Source of the DNA: Pseudomonas sp. GM21
GTDB lineage: Bacteria > Pseudomonadota > Gammaproteobacteria > Pseudomonadales > Pseudomonadaceae
DNA: 64,000 bases
Reading direction: 5' to 3'
NCBI RefSeq assembly: GCF_000282215.1
Contig: NZ_AKJS01000019.1
Coordinates: 1 to 64,000, forward strand
Position numbers and translations under genes: made by a program. Positions 9,617 to 18,416 of this stretch are shown here, in pieces; within the stretch, counting starts at the first letter, position 1, and every line of letters begins with the position of its first letter. Under the pieces are notes generated by a model. The model did not search any database, was not told where the DNA came from, and saw only the letters and a list, made by a program, of their open reading frames with translations.

Positions 9617-10447
9617 TCAGTGCTGGCGCAACCACTCGATAAACAGTGCAAACAGTTCTGACTGCGACCCGACTTCCAGCTTCAAATACAGGTTCTTGCG
9701 GTGCATGCGCACCGTCTCCGGCGAGATGCTCATCTGGCTGGCCGTGGACTTCACCGAATGCCCCCTGAGCACCATGTGCGCCACCTCCCGCTCACGCTCG
9801 GTCAGCACGTCGCAGCCAAAGTTTTCGAAGGCGGACTGCACCCGTTGCTTGAGATTGTCACTTTCAATGACTGCGCTATGTGCCAGGCCGCGACGGCCAA
9901 ACTCGCTGATAAATTCCCGAACCAATGGCTCAACCGCCCGCAACAGATTCAGCTGTTCCGCCCGCAGACTTTCCCCGCCAAAACCCTGAAACAGACTGAC
10001 CGAAACCTGGCTGTCCGGGCCGGTATCGATCAGGTAAAAACTGTCCTCGGAACACCCGGCCTTCAAGTAATAAGTCTTGTAGTACTCCGTATCGAAGAAG
10101 TTGTCCGGGGCGATTTCCTCCAGGTGATAAAACCCTTCGGCCAGCCCCTGCTCCACCGCCAGGCAAAACGGGTCGAGCAAGTAGCCACCGGAAAAATAGC
10201 GGTCGATGATCGAGTCCCGATACTGCTCCGGGATACCGCGCTGGTACAGCAACTGCGGCGCCCGGTCCTTGTGCTCCAGGCTGATCATCACCGATTCGAT
10301 GGATACCAGATGCCCGAACGCCGACGCCAGGTAGTGCAGCGCATCAGGCGCGTCGACATGGGCGAATGCCTCGCGCATGTCGCCGTGCCATTTATGCAAG
10401 GCCCCGAAGGGCAGTGCGATTAGCGTATCGTCGTCGGGTTTGCTCAT
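9617..10447 (-). CDS. LuxR-family transcriptional regulator
   Basis: DNA-binding regulator of 276 residues. The C-terminal GerE helix-turn-helix is clear (LTEREREVAHMVLRGHSVKSTASQMSISPETVRMHRKNLYLKL, about 210-255). The N-terminal 200 residues match no sensor domain I can name; no receiver or ATPase motif is visible. I start at ATG 10447 (MSKPDDDT); the upstream extension to 10504 would run into the aminotransferase gene. It is third in a probable operon after a binding-protein gene and an aminotransferase, so control of polyamine or amino-acid catabolism is a reasonable guess. Confidence 0.8.
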   Translation of the reverse strand: MSKPDDDTLIALPFGALHKWHGDMREAFAHVDAPDALHYLASAFGHLVSIESVMISLEHKDRAPQLLYQRGIPEQYRDSIIDRYFSGGYLLDPFCLAVEQGLAEGFYHLEEIAPDNFFDTEYYKTYYLKAGCSEDSFYLIDTGPDSQVSVSLFQGFGGESLRAEQLNLLRAVEPLVREFISEFGRRGLAHSAVIESDNLKQRVQSAFENFGCDVLTEREREVAHMVLRGHSVKSTASQMSISPETVRMHRKNLYLKLEVGSQSELFALFIEWLRQH

Positions 10448-10500
10448 GCCCCGCAGTCTAGCGGGAGAACCGACGCCGGGTAACCGCCGATTGAGCGAAC

Positions 10501-11919
10501 TCATTGCCCGAAGTACTGGCCGCTTTTTTCCAGCTCGGCGGCCACTTCAAGAATGCACACCCGCAGGATCTCGACGATTTCATCGACCTGGGCACACGTC
10601 AGGATCAGCGGTGGCGACATCACATTGAGGTGCATGATCGGCCGCACCAGCAAGCCTCGGGCCTGGGCCCGGGAGTGGATCATCTCGCCAATGTTGATCT
10701 CATCGGCGAACAACGCCTTGGTGCGCTTGTCGGCGACGAACTCCACGCAGGCCATGAGCTTCTGGCAGCGCACATCGCCCACCAGCGGCAAGTCGCTGAG
10801 GGTCGCCAGTCGCTCTTCCAGGTAAGCGCCGACCACGTCGACATGCTCCAGCAGCTGTTCCCGTTCAATGATCTCGATATTTTTCAGCGCCGCCGTGCAG
10901 CACACCGGGTGGCCGCTGTAGGTGAAACCGTGGGTAAAGCAGCGGCCCTTGCCCGGCTCGGCGATGACTTTCCAGATGCGGTCGGAAAAGATGCACGCAC
11001 CCAGCGGCAGATAAGCGGACGTCAGCCCTTTGGCCGTGGTGATGATGTCGGGCTGCACATCAAACAGGTCATAGGAGGCGAAGAACTTGCCCAGGCGCCC
11101 GAACGAGGTCACGACTTCATCGGCGACAAACAGAATGTCGTAGCGCTGGCAGACTTCCCACATGCGCTTCAGGTAGCCCTTGGGCGGAATGATCACCCCG
11201 CCCGAGCCCATGATCGGTTCGGCGAAGAAGCCTGCGACCTTGTCCGCTCCGATGGCGAGGATCTTGTCTTCAAACTCTTGGACCAGAAATTCGAGAAAAT
11301 TTGCCTCGTCCATCCCGTCCGGCGCGCGGTACGGGTTGGGGTTGGAGACATGGTGAATCCGGTCATTGGCGTAATCGAATTCCGGCACGCGGTCTGCAGC
11401 CTTGTTGCCGATCGACATCGTCAAAGTGGTGGAGCCGTGATACGCGTTAAACCGGGCGATAACGTGCTTCTTTTCCGGTTTGCCACGGCAGTTCTGGTAG
11501 TACTGGATCAGCCGGTACGCGGTGTCCACGGCGGTCGAGCCGCCCGTGGTCAGGAACACGTGATCGAGATCGCCGGGGGCCAGGCTGGCGAGCTTTTCGC
11601 ACAACTGGATGGCGACGTTGTTGGACATGTCGGAGAACGGATTCGAATACGCCAGTTGCCGCACCTGATCAGCAATCGCCAGCGCCATTTCTTCGCGGCC
11701 CAAACCGATGTTGGTGCACCACATGCCGCCGACTGCGTCGAGAAAACGGTTGCCCTGCGCGTCGTAAATGTAGGCGCCGTCACCGGACACGATGTTCAGC
11801 GCGCCCTGCTCGGCGTGCTCGTCGAACATGTGATAGCCGTGCATGTAGTGAGCCTTGTCGGCCTTGATCAAACGAGCATCATCAACCGCTGGCAGTACTT
11901 TCAACGTTGGAGTAGCCAT
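10501..11919 (-). CDS. Class III PLP aminotransferase, polyamine/omega-amino acid type
   Basis: Cytosolic aminotransferase of 472 residues. It has the class III landmarks: a cofactor-phosphate region (TTGGSTAVDTAYRL), the Asp that holds the pyridine ring (FVADEVVTSFGRLG) and the Schiff-base lysine in IITTAKGLTSAYLPLGA. It resembles SpuC-like putrescine:pyruvate and omega-amino acid:pyruvate aminotransferases. It follows a PotF/SpuD-type polyamine-binding protein gene by 31 bp on the same strand, which favours a polyamine-derived substrate. The exact amine cannot be read from sequence. Confidence 0.82.
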   Translation of the reverse strand: MATPTLKVLPAVDDARLIKADKAHYMHGYHMFDEHAEQGALNIVSGDGAYIYDAQGNRFLDAVGGMWCTNIGLGREEMALAIADQVRQLAYSNPFSDMSNNVAIQLCEKLASLAPGDLDHVFLTTGGSTAVDTAYRLIQYYQNCRGKPEKKHVIARFNAYHGSTTLTMSIGNKAADRVPEFDYANDRIHHVSNPNPYRAPDGMDEANFLEFLVQEFEDKILAIGADKVAGFFAEPIMGSGGVIIPPKGYLKRMWEVCQRYDILFVADEVVTSFGRLGKFFASYDLFDVQPDIITTAKGLTSAYLPLGACIFSDRIWKVIAEPGKGRCFTHGFTYSGHPVCCTAALKNIEIIEREQLLEHVDVVGAYLEERLATLSDLPLVGDVRCQKLMACVEFVADKRTKALFADEINIGEMIHSRAQARGLLVRPIMHLNVMSPPLILTCAQVDEIVEILRVCILEVAAELEKSGQYFGQ

Positions 11920-11950
11920 ACAAAAACCTCGAACCGAAGGGGTTATACGT

Positions 11951-13057
11951 TCAGATCCCGCTCTTCACCGTGCTCCAGACGCGGGTAATGGCGCGCATCT
12001 CTTTGGCGTCCTGAGTCTTTTGCGGAAACAGCCGCTGGCGGGTTTCGTCATCGGGGTAAATCGCCGGATTGCTGCGCACATCGGCATTCAACAAAGGCGT
12101 GGCCGCCTCGTTGCTGTTGGCGTAATGGATGTAGTCGGTCACGTCCGCCATCACTTGTGGCTGCATCAAGTACTCAAGGAATTTGTGCGCATTGGCCACG
12201 TGGGGCGCATCGGCTGGGATATACATGTTGTCAAACCAGATCAGTGAACCTTCCTTGGGAATGAAATAGGCCAGGTTGATATTCAGCTTGGCTTCTTCGG
12301 CGCGGGCCATGGCCGTTGCGTAGTCGCCTGACCAGGTCATGGCCATGCACACATCGCCATTGGGCAGGCTGGTCAGGTAGTTGACCGAGTCGAATTTTTT
12401 AATGTACGGCCGAACCGACAGCAGCAGTTCCTGCGCGGCTTTCAAGTCTTCCGGCGCGGCACTTCGCGGGTCGCGTCCCAGGTACTTCAAGGCCAGTGGA
12501 ATCACTTCGGTGGGCGCATCGACCAGGGTCACCCCGCAATCGGCGAAGCGCGAGACGATTTTCGGGTCGAAAATCATCGCCAGCGAACCAATCGGCGCGT
12601 CCGGCATGCGTTCCTTGATCTTGTCGACGTTGTAAGTGATGCCGTTGCTGCCCCAGGTGTAAGGCGCGGAATACAGGGTTCCGGCATCAAAGCCCTGCAA
12701 GTCCTGCAAGACTTTCGGATCCAGATTGGCCCAGCCCGGCAGCAACTTCTTGTCCAGCGGCTGGAACACTTTGGCTTTGATCAACGGCGGCGCAAGGGAG
12801 GCGTTCAACACCACCAGATCGTAACCGGAGTGCCCGGTCAGCAACTTCGCCTGGACGGTTTCGTACGCATCAAAGGTGTCGTAAATCACCTTGATCCCGG
12901 AGGCTTTCTCAAAGTCGGCCAGGGTTTTTTCGCCAATGTAGTCCGCCCAGTTATACAACCTGAGCGTATTGTTTTCGTTCACGTCGGTGGCGGCGTGAGC
13001 ATTGAGTGTCAGCGGAACAAGCAACAGACTGGAAATCACCAGGAGGGCCTTGCGCAT
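11951..13057 (-). CDS. Periplasmic polyamine-binding protein, PotF/SpuD family
   Basis: Extracytoplasmic solute-binding protein of 368 residues. It has a signal peptide (hydrophobic about 5-20, ending LNAHA|A) and the PotD/PotF signatures LRLYNWADYIGEKTLADFEKASG, VVLNASLAPPLIKAKVF and TLYSAPYTWGSNGITYN. It should deliver putrescine, spermidine or a related amine to an ABC importer. No ATPase or permease genes are linked, so it must share membrane parts encoded elsewhere or act as a sensor. It is probably the first gene of the operon with the aminotransferase and LuxR regulator. Confidence 0.88.
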   Translation of the reverse strand: MRKALLVISSLLLVPLTLNAHAATDVNENNTLRLYNWADYIGEKTLADFEKASGIKVIYDTFDAYETVQAKLLTGHSGYDLVVLNASLAPPLIKAKVFQPLDKKLLPGWANLDPKVLQDLQGFDAGTLYSAPYTWGSNGITYNVDKIKERMPDAPIGSLAMIFDPKIVSRFADCGVTLVDAPTEVIPLALKYLGRDPRSAAPEDLKAAQELLLSVRPYIKKFDSVNYLTSLPNGDVCMAMTWSGDYATAMARAEEAKLNINLAYFIPKEGSLIWFDNMYIPADAPHVANAHKFLEYLMQPQVMADVTDYIHYANSNEAATPLLNADVRSNPAIYPDDETRQRLFPQKTQDAKEMRAITRVWSTVKSGI

Positions 13058-13285
13058 AGCAAATTCACCTTATCAAGCGAAGTCGGTTCTGGATGACCGG
13101 TTGCCCCCACTATTGAGCGATTGGGCCAACGGCACCATACCCCGAATGGGTGTGTGAGCCGTTTGCCAGCAATCGCGGCGGCCAAACATGGCAAAAAGCA
13201 GCAGTTTCGTTGACTCGTTTTGTCATAGCTCCCAAGCCGGCCGGGCGCTTAGAGTGGCTGCCGGACAAAACAGGCGGGGCATTCC

Positions 13286-14065
13286 ATGAGTGAGCTGATC
13301 AAACAGGATCAAAACGAAGGCGTTTTGACGCTCACGCTTGACCGCCCCGACAAGCTCAACGCACTGAATAACAGCCTGTATACGCAGTTGGCTGATCTGC
13401 TGCTGGCCGCGGACGAAGACGACGGCATCGGCGTGATCGTCCTCACGGGCGGCACCACCTGCTTTACCAGCGGCAATGATCTGGCAGATTTTCTCGAACA
13501 TCCGCCGACGCATCTGGACAGCCCGGCGTTTCGCCTGATGAACGTTGCCATCCACCTGCAAACACCGTTGATCGCGGCCGTTTGCGGAGCAGCCATCGGC
13601 ATTGGCACTACCCTGCTGCTGCATTGTGATCAGGTTCTGGTGACGCGAAACGCCAAACTGCGCGTGCCGTTTGTGAACCTGGGCCTGTGCCCGGAGTTCG
13701 GTGCGAGCCTGTTGTTGCCGCGCCTGCTCGGCCACGCCCGCGCCGCTCGTCTGCTGCTGTGGGGCGACAGCCTCGACGGCGCCGCGGCGGTTGCCTGTGG
13801 ACTGGCCAACGAACTGTTCGACGACGGGCAACAATGCCTCGACGCCGCACAGCACCTGGCTCGCCGGTTGTTGGCGTTGCCGCAGGATTCGGTACGCCAG
13901 ACCCGGCAACTGCTCAAACAGGCATCGTTGCCGGAGTTAAAAGCCACCATTCGTCAGGAAAACCTGTTGTTCATTGAGCGTCTCAAGACACCTGAAGCGC
14001 AAACAGCGTTGACCGCCCTCCTTATTCGCAGTACAGAAAAGCATTCACCAAGAGGAAAGCCGTAA
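13286..14065 (+). CDS. Crotonase-fold enoyl-CoA hydratase/isomerase
   Basis: Acyl-CoA enzyme of 259 residues with the crotonase oxyanion regions (TSGNDLADF and AVCGAAIGIGTTLLLHCD). The hydratase glutamate normally in the GGGxEL motif is replaced here by Thr108-Thr109, while the second acid, Glu137 in LGLCPEFGAS, is kept. A single-glutamate arrangement is known from delta3-delta2-enoyl-CoA isomerases, so isomerase is at least as likely as hydratase. The stop codon overlaps the thiolase ATG (TAATG), so the two genes form a unit. Pathway unknown. Confidence 0.85.
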   Translation: MSELIKQDQNEGVLTLTLDRPDKLNALNNSLYTQLADLLLAADEDDGIGVIVLTGGTTCFTSGNDLADFLEHPPTHLDSPAFRLMNVAIHLQTPLIAAVCGAAIGIGTTLLLHCDQVLVTRNAKLRVPFVNLGLCPEFGASLLLPRLLGHARAARLLLWGDSLDGAAAVACGLANELFDDGQQCLDAAQHLARRLLALPQDSVRQTRQLLKQASLPELKATIRQENLLFIERLKTPEAQTALTALLIRSTEKHSPRGKP

Positions 14066-15246
14066 TGAACACCCCGGATATTTTTGTTGTCAGCGCCGCA
14101 CGTACCGCCATTGGCACCTTTGGTGGTTCGCTCAAAGACGTTCCGCTGGTCGACCTGGCGACCACGGCTGTCAAAGCCGCCCTGCAACGCTCCGGCGTAG
14201 ATCCGGCGCAAGTTGGCCATCTGGTGATGGGCAGCGTGATCCCGACCGAAACCCGCGATGCGTACATCTCCCGGGTCGCCGCGATGAACGCCGGCATCCC
14301 GAAAGAGACCCCGGCCTACAACGTCAACCGCCTGTGCGGTTCCGGCCTGCAAGCGATCATCAATGCCGCGCAAACCCTGATGCTGGGCGATGCCGACATC
14401 GCCATCGGCGCCGGTGCCGAATCCATGAGCAGTGGCCCGTACCTGATGCCTGCCGCCCGTTGGGGTGCGCGCATGGGCAACGTCCAGGCCATCGACTACA
14501 TGCTGGGCATCCTGCATGACCCGTTCCATGGCATCCACATGGGCATCACCGCCGAGAACGTCGCCGCACGCAACGGCATCACCCGTGAGATGCAAGACGC
14601 CCTGGCCCTGGAAGACCAGAAGCGCGCCGCGTTCGCCATCGCCAATGGCTACTTCAGCGAGCAAATCGCCGCAGTAGAAATTCGTGATCGCAAGGAAACC
14701 AAGCTGTTCAGCGTCGACGAGCACCCACGCGCCACCTCCCTGGAACAACTGGCCGGCATGAAGCCAGCGTTCAAGAAAGACGGTACGGTGACTGCAGGCA
14801 ACGCCTCCGGCCTGAACGATGGCGCCGCTGCGCTGGTCATGGCCACCGGCGCCGCCGTGCAAGCCAACAACCTGCGCCCGATGGCCCGTCTGGTCAGCTA
14901 TGCCCACGCCGGTGTTGAACCGGAACTGATGGGTCTTGGCCCGATCCCTGCCACACGCCTGGCACTCAAGCGTGCCGGCCTGACCGTCGCCGACATGGAC
15001 GTGATCGAAGCCAACATCGCCTTCGCCGCCCAAGCCTGTGCCGTCAGCCAGGAACTGGACCTCGACCCGGCCAAGGTCAACCCGAACGGTTCGGGTATCT
15101 CCCTGGGTCACCCGGTCGGCGCGACTGGCGCGATCATCGCCACCAAAGCCATCCACGAACTGCATCGCACCAACGGCCGTTATGCGCTGGTGACCATGTG
15201 CATCGGTGGTGGTCAGGGGATTGCAGCGATTTTCGAACGCGCTTAA
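14065..15246 (+). CDS. Acetyl-CoA C-acyltransferase (thiolase)
   Basis: Thiolase of 393 residues with nucleophile Cys91 ([10 protein letters not shown]), catalytic His349 ([12 protein letters not shown]) and second Cys379 (MCIGGGQG). It closely resembles AtoB/BktB-type acetyl-CoA acetyltransferases. The usual NEAF motif reads N317-I318-A-F here, so the acidic residue after the catalytic Asn is lost. It overlaps the crotonase gene upstream by one base and probably completes a short beta-oxidation step. Degradative versus biosynthetic use cannot be decided. Confidence 0.9.
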   Translation: MNTPDIFVVSAARTAIGTFGGSLKDVPLVDLATTAVKAALQRSGVDPAQVGHLVMGSVIPTETRDAYISRVAAMNAGIPKETPAYNVNRLCGSGLQAIINAAQTLMLGDADIAIGAGAESMSSGPYLMPAARWGARMGNVQAIDYMLGILHDPFHGIHMGITAENVAARNGITREMQDALALEDQKRAAFAIANGYFSEQIAAVEIRDRKETKLFSVDEHPRATSLEQLAGMKPAFKKDGTVTAGNASGLNDGAAALVMATGAAVQANNLRPMARLVSYAHAGVEPELMGLGPIPATRLALKRAGLTVADMDVIEANIAFAAQACAVSQELDLDPAKVNPNGSGISLGHPVGATGAIIATKAIHELHRTNGRYALVTMCIGGGQGIAAIFERA

Positions 15247-15255
15247 GTGTCAACG

Positions 15256-15282
15256 CGATGCCCGGTGCTATGCCGGGCATCG
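15256..15282 (+). terminator. Hairpin after thiolase gene
   Basis: Perfect 10-bp GC-rich stem (CGATGCCCGG / CCGGGCATCG) with a 7-base loop, starting 9 bp after the thiolase stop. No clear T-run follows on the + strand, so intrinsic termination is only likely, not certain. Confidence 0.45.
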
Positions 15283-15408
15283 CAGCCGCTTGATGATTTC
15301 TTTCATCAACTGGTCGCAATCCATCAATACCGCCCCTTCCTCGCGCCCTAGATTAACTCCCAGAGCCAGTTGCCGTGCCGTGCGGCCAGCCCCTGTGGAG
15401 ATCGCCCC

Positions 15409-16578
15409 ATGCAAAACTTCCAAGCCCGCAAACAGCAAAGCCCCGTCGAGGGTTGGGATCATCAGGACCCGGAAGAAGCCTTCACCCTGCCCTCCCGTTA
15501 TTTCTACGACGAGACCTTGTTCAAGGCCGAGCGCGACAACATTTTCATGCACGCCTGGCACGTCGCCGGGCACGTGAGTGAATTCGCCGAGCCGGGCCAG
15601 TACGTGGTGACGGATCTGTTTGATCAGAGTGTGGTGGTGGCGAAGAACCGTCAGGGGCAGATCCATGCGTTCCACAACGTTTGCCAGCATCGTGGCAACC
15701 GCTTGCTCGAAGACCGTCGCGGCACCACCGGCGGCGTGGTGCGCTGCGCTTACCACTCGTGGTGCTATGAAATGGACGGCACCCTGCGCAGCGCCCCGCG
15801 TTGCGAAAAAATGAAGAACTTCGAGTTGCAGCAGTTCAACATCCCGCAGATCCGCACCGAAGAAATGGGCGGCTTCATTTACTTCAACCTCGACCCGGCG
15901 GCACCGTCGTTGCGCGACTTGTTCCCCGGTGCCGATGAGGAAATGCACCGGGTATTTCCAGACCTCGCCAACATGCGCCTGATCGAGGAGCAGGACGTGA
16001 TCGTGCCAGCCAACTGGAAGGTGATCATGGACAACTCCATCGAGGGCTATCACTTCAAGTTATCGGGACCGTGCCACATCGACCTCGCCAGGTTGATCGA
16101 TTTCAAAGGCTATCAGTTGACCAAACGCGACAACTGGTGGACCTACATCGCCCCGGCCAACCTCTCGGTGACCGAAGCCTATGGCGTGCCGCTCAAACCC
16201 GACGTTAACCCGGACGAATGCTTCTTCAACATCGGCATGTGGCCGAACAACACCTTCTACACCTTCCCGTTTTCTGAGTTTCTGGGCTCCTTCATCATGA
16301 TCCCGCTGGACGCCGAGCGCTCGCTGCTGCGTTTTGGCTACTACACCAACAATGCAGAAACGGCGGCGGTCAGTGAATCCTGCATGAAATGGATGAACGA
16401 AGACCTGGGACCGGAAGACATCGCGCTAAACATCTCGGTGCAAAAGGGCTTGCGTTCACTTGGCTACGACCAGGGCCGCTACATGATCGATGCCCAGCGC
16501 AGTAATGAAAGCGAGCATTTGGTGCATCACTTTCACCGGCTGGTGTTCAACGGCATACACGGACCGTCGTCGATCTGA
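15409..16578 (+). CDS. Rieske non-heme iron oxygenase, quaternary-amine type
   Basis: Terminal oxygenase of 389 residues. The Rieske 2Fe-2S cluster ligands are C92, H94, C113 and H116 (VCQHRGN ... CAYHSW). The mononuclear iron region follows at DNSIEGYHFKLSGPCH with the expected Asp and His residues. Its layout and neighbours resemble GbcA and carnitine oxygenase CntA, which remove or cleave N-methylated amines, more than aromatic dioxygenases. No beta subunit or reductase gene is adjacent. I start at ATG 15409 (MQNFQARKQQ); the longer open frame to 15370 has no support. Substrate unproven. Confidence 0.82.
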   Translation: MQNFQARKQQSPVEGWDHQDPEEAFTLPSRYFYDETLFKAERDNIFMHAWHVAGHVSEFAEPGQYVVTDLFDQSVVVAKNRQGQIHAFHNVCQHRGNRLLEDRRGTTGGVVRCAYHSWCYEMDGTLRSAPRCEKMKNFELQQFNIPQIRTEEMGGFIYFNLDPAAPSLRDLFPGADEEMHRVFPDLANMRLIEEQDVIVPANWKVIMDNSIEGYHFKLSGPCHIDLARLIDFKGYQLTKRDNWWTYIAPANLSVTEAYGVPLKPDVNPDECFFNIGMWPNNTFYTFPFSEFLGSFIMIPLDAERSLLRFGYYTNNAETAAVSESCMKWMNEDLGPEDIALNISVQKGLRSLGYDQGRYMIDAQRSNESEHLVHHFHRLVFNGIHGPSSI

Positions 16579-16601
16579 GCCAGTCGGTTCAACACAGTCC
16601 T

Positions 16602-16690
16602 TGTGGGAGCGGGCTTGCCCGCGAATGCGGTGTATCAGACAAACAAATGTCGACTGACACTCCTTCATCGCGGGCAAGCCCGCTCCCACA
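16602..16690. repeat. REP doublet between Rieske and GMC genes
   Basis: Two REP units in inverted orientation: TGTGGGAGCGGGCTTGCCCGCG at the left and its complement at the right, about 40 bp apart. This is the common fluorescent-Pseudomonas REP family (GTGGGAGC...GCTCCCAC). It lies in the 154-bp gap before the GMC dehydrogenase gene. Confidence 0.9.
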
Positions 16691-16732
16691 GGTTTTGTGT
16701 AGCGATCTTTCATTTATGGAGCACACCAAACC

Positions 16733-18394
16733 ATGGCCGATCATGCGTTTGATTACCTGATTGTGGGCGCCGGATCTGCGGGCTGCGTGTTGGCCAACCG
16801 CTTGGGCGAAGACCCCAGCGTGCGGATTCTGTTGCTGGAAGCCGGCCCGGCGGACAAGAGCTGGACCATCGACATGCCCTCGGCCGTCGGCATTGTGGTC
16901 GGCGGTACGCGCTACAACTGGAGCTATACCTCCGAGCCAGAACCGTATCTGGACGGTCGTCAAATTGGCACGCCGCGAGGCCGAACGCTGGGCGGTTCGT
17001 CCTCGATCAACGGCATGGTCTACATCCGCGGCCATGCCCGGGATTACGACGGTTGGGCCGAACAAGGCTGTGACGGCTGGAGCTACCGGCAGGTGTTGCC
17101 GTACTTCAAACGCGCGCAAACCCATGCCGATGGCGCGGACGATTACCGAGGCGCTTCGGGGCATCTGCATGTCACGCCGGGCGATACCGAAACGCCGTTG
17201 TGCGCGGCATTTCTCGCAGCGGGCGCCGAGGCCGGATATGGCTTGAGCTGTGATTTGAATGGCTATCGACAGGAAGCATTCGGGCCGGTGGATCGCACCA
17301 CGCGCAACGGAAGACGCTGGAGCACGTCGCGGGGGTATCTACGCGAGGCACTGGCGCGCGGCAATGTGCGGGTGATCACTGACGCGCTGGCATTGCGCAT
17401 TGTGTTCGAGGGCAAGCGCGCCGTCGGCATCGAGTATGAACAGAGCGGCAAGACTCATCAGGCCCACGCCCAGCGCGAAGTGGTGCTGACGGCTGGCGCG
17501 ATCAATTCGCCACAGCTGTTGTTGTTATCGGGCATCGGCCCGGCGGCTGAATTGCGCGACCTGGGAATCACCGTGAAGCATGATCTGTCCGGCGTCGGCA
17601 AACGACTCAACGACCACCCCGACACGGTCGTGCAATACCTGTGCAAGCGGCCGGTATCGCTTTATCCGTGGACCACCGCGCCAGGCAAGTGGTGGATCGG
17701 CGCGCGCTGGTTCGCCACCCATGACGGGCTGGCGGCGAGCAACCATTTCGAGGCCGGTGCGTTTATCCGCTCGCGAGCCGGTGTCGAACACCCCGATTTG
17801 CAGCTGACCTTTATGCCACTGGCGGTCAAACCCGGTAGCGTTGATCTGGTGCCAGGGCATGCGTTTCAAGTACACATCGACTTGATGCGCCCCACCAGCC
17901 TGGGCAGCGTAACCCTGAACAGCGCCGACCCTCGACAGCCGCCGCGCATCCTGTTCAATTACCTGAAAACCGAGCAGGATCGAACCGACATGCGTGCCGG
18001 GGCGCGACTGGTACGCGAGATTATCGGGCAACCGGCAATGGCCGCGTTCAAAGGTGAAGAACTGGTCCCCGGCCCCGCCGCACAAAGTGACGAAGCGCTG
18101 GACGCCTGGGCCAGACAGGTTACGGAAACCGGCTACCATGCCAGCGGCACCTGCAAGATGGGCCCGGCTGGCGACCCACAAGCTGTGGTCGACCCGCAAC
18201 TGCGTGTGCACGGTCTCGATGGACTGCGCGTGGTGGATGCGTCGATCATGCCGGTGATCGTCAGCGGCAATACCAACGCGCCGACGGTGATGATCGCGGA
18301 AAAGGCCAGCGATATGATTCGCGGACTGCAACCGCTACCGCCCATGGACGCGCCGGTATGGATTCATCCGCAATGGCAAACACGGCAACGATGA
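16733..18394 (+). CDS. GMC-family FAD alcohol dehydrogenase, choline dehydrogenase-like
   Basis: Flavoprotein of 553 residues with the N-terminal FAD motif DYLIVGAGSAGCVLANRL and GMC signature 1 (GRTLGGSSSINGMVYIRG). Signature 2 is GAINSPQLLLLSGIGPA. The active-site His is in GYHASGTCKMG and the Asn in SGNTNAPTVMIAEKASD. It would oxidise an alcohol to an aldehyde. Its relation to BetA and its setting suggest an amino-alcohol such as choline or an analogue; many GMC enzymes have other substrates. Confidence 0.85.
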   Translation: MADHAFDYLIVGAGSAGCVLANRLGEDPSVRILLLEAGPADKSWTIDMPSAVGIVVGGTRYNWSYTSEPEPYLDGRQIGTPRGRTLGGSSSINGMVYIRGHARDYDGWAEQGCDGWSYRQVLPYFKRAQTHADGADDYRGASGHLHVTPGDTETPLCAAFLAAGAEAGYGLSCDLNGYRQEAFGPVDRTTRNGRRWSTSRGYLREALARGNVRVITDALALRIVFEGKRAVGIEYEQSGKTHQAHAQREVVLTAGAINSPQLLLLSGIGPAAELRDLGITVKHDLSGVGKRLNDHPDTVVQYLCKRPVSLYPWTTAPGKWWIGARWFATHDGLAASNHFEAGAFIRSRAGVEHPDLQLTFMPLAVKPGSVDLVPGHAFQVHIDLMRPTSLGSVTLNSADPRQPPRILFNYLKTEQDRTDMRAGARLVREIIGQPAMAAFKGEELVPGPAAQSDEALDAWARQVTETGYHASGTCKMGPAGDPQAVVDPQLRVHGLDGLRVVDASIMPVIVSGNTNAPTVMIAEKASDMIRGLQPLPPMDAPVWIHPQWQTRQR

Positions 18395-18416
18395 TGTTTG
18401 AACCCAGAGATCACTC

